From assembly GCA_945871945.1 (NCBI GenBank), contig CAMBXY010000017.1, positions 1-16,073 of the forward strand: 16,073 bases of DNA, given 5' to 3'. The notes beneath the pieces are model-generated. The model did no database searches. It was not told the origin of the DNA and was given only the letters and a program-made list of their open reading frames with translations. Positions within the stretch are counted from its first letter, which is position 1. Every line of letters starts with the position of its first letter. The position numbers were made by a program, and so were the translations under genes. The stretch comes from Bordetella parapertussis. GTDB lineage: Bacteria > Pseudomonadota > Gammaproteobacteria > Burkholderiales > Burkholderiaceae_C. Positions 15,358-16,073 of this stretch are shown here, piece after piece.

Positions 15358-16073
15358 CTATTTCGCTTGGTTTAATTCCCATGGACGCGGTCTGCGCTTG
15401 CTCTGCAACTCACCCACATTCATTTCAGCTTGCAGCGGAGCAGCGTAAAAGCGATCAATCATTTCAGGACTGGTTCGTGCGTTTCTAGCCAAGGTCAAGG
15501 TGTCTACGGCTCTGCCAAACATCAAGCGGAACATGATGCTGCTGTGACGCAGGCTGTAGAGACTTCGTGGCTCACCCACATTGCTAATCTTTAGACCTGT
15601 TAGCGCCAGCACGATGTCAAATTGTTTTGCAAGAGATTTGATGGCACTGTCACGTGTACCTGCATGCGGCATGAACACATAGTCCTCAGGACCAACTGGT
15701 CTGCCAAATTCAATTTCTTGTCTGCGGCAAATGCGCTCGTAAACCTTCACAGCCCATGGCATGGTTGTGGTCGGGAAACTGTGCCCCTTGCTGGGTGGTA
15801 GGGTCAGTCGCAAATATGTCCATTCACGTTTGATCACTTCCACATGCTTATGCTGCATATTGCGGACATCAGTGGGTCGGATGTAGCTGTTCACCATGAA
15901 CACAATGAGATCGGATAAATCTTTTGTCATCGTGAATCGTTTGATTAACCCGTCATCTGGTGTGAGCTTTTCACCAACAGCGCAGAAATAGGTGCTTTCT
16001 TTTCCTGGCCCATTAAATCTCCACTCCATGCGCTTGCCAGCGAGCTTTTTACTGGCCTTTGTAACAGCCGCAT
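15358..16073 (-). CDS. Tyrosine recombinase/integrase, C-terminal catalytic part (runs off the window)
   Basis: The frame is open from the right edge of the window to a TAG at 15360-15358, so the N-terminus lies outside; the first internal ATG is at 16029. About 238 residues are visible. Numbered from that internal Met, the catalytic domain shows Arg51 (YIRPTDVRNM), Lys81 in the beta-hairpin (LPPSKGH), the LYSLRH box with Arg161 and His162, and the nucleophile Tyr195 in SPEMIDRFYA. The first His of box II is replaced by Tyr158, and the late His/Trp position appears to be Thr, as in some phage/island integrases. Such enzymes insert mobile elements by site-specific recombination, often at tRNA 3' ends. 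The gene points toward the intact tRNA-Val 290 bp away. Confidence 0.85.
   Translation of the reverse strand, partial: AAVTKASKKLAGKRMEWRFNGPGKESTYFCAVGEKLTPDDGLIKRFTMTKDLSDLIVFMVNSYIRPTDVRNMQHKHVEVIKREWTYLRLTLPPSKGHSFPTTTMPWAVKVYERICRRQEIEFGRPVGPEDYVFMPHAGTRDSAIKSLAKQFDIVLALTGLKISNVGEPRSLYSLRHSSIMFRLMFGRAVDTLTLARNARTSPEMIDRFYAAPLQAEMNVGELQSKRRPRPWELNQAK

Noticed and set aside
15279..15488. A 69-codon plus-strand frame near the integrase
   Set aside because: It overlaps the integrase C-terminus in antisense, lacks a ribosome site and resembles no known family.
1..16073. CRISPR arrays, insertion sequences, rRNA genes, riboswitches
   Set aside because: No regularly spaced repeats, transposase genes with terminal repeats, rRNA stretches or known riboswitch folds were seen on either strand.

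Overview
The window comes from a bacterial chromosome, most likely a betaproteobacterium of the order Burkholderiales, probably Comamonadaceae-like with only moderate GC. This rests on recognisable protein families and gene order: a propionyl-CoA carboxylase pair followed by a VOC/epimerase gene, a stand-alone RnfB-type ferredoxin, an intracellular PHB depolymerase, tyrB divergent from uvrB, a complete isc operon starting with iscR, and tRNA-Val(CAC) after a dnaQ-type gene. The assignment is inferred from protein character, not from a marker gene.

Layout. Positions 1-2878 (+) hold the end of the acyl-CoA carboxylase beta subunit, the biotin-carrying alpha subunit, and a small VOC protein resembling methylmalonyl-CoA epimerase. 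Together they suggest propionyl-CoA to methylmalonyl-CoA conversion. Positions 2850-6690 (-) read as two transcription units: tyrB plus a HAD hydrolase (overlapping TGATG), then phaZ plus a truncated RnfB-like ferredoxin (overlapping GTGA). phaZ has its own good promoter, with an 11-bp TTGC-N3-GCAA palindrome at the predicted start point. The VOC and RnfB genes converge and overlap by 29 bp.

Positions 6690-6811 are a compact divergent control region between tyrB and uvrB. It contains a terminator-like hairpin facing tyrB and a degenerate LexA-like site. uvrB (nucleotide excision repair) fills 6811-8907. From 8937 onward lies the iron-sulfur cluster operon iscR-iscS-iscU-iscA-hscB-hscA-fdx, preceded by two tandem type-1 IscR boxes that imply classical IscR autorepression. 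No iscX follows fdx; the next gene, five bases on, is a DnaQ-type 3'-5' exonuclease, followed after 15 nt by tRNA-Val(CAC) and an intrinsic terminator.

The last kilobase changes character: a gene-free stretch of about 290 bp with short imperfect repeats, then the C-terminal part of a tyrosine recombinase on the minus strand running off the window. A tRNA gene beside an integrase is the usual signature of an integrated element's edge, so the window may end at the start of a genomic island. I see no clearly new multi-gene system. The most worthwhile leads are the regulatory sites (phaZ palindrome, tandem IscR boxes, tyrB leader hairpin), the anchorless RnfB coupled to phaZ, and the tRNA/integrase junction.
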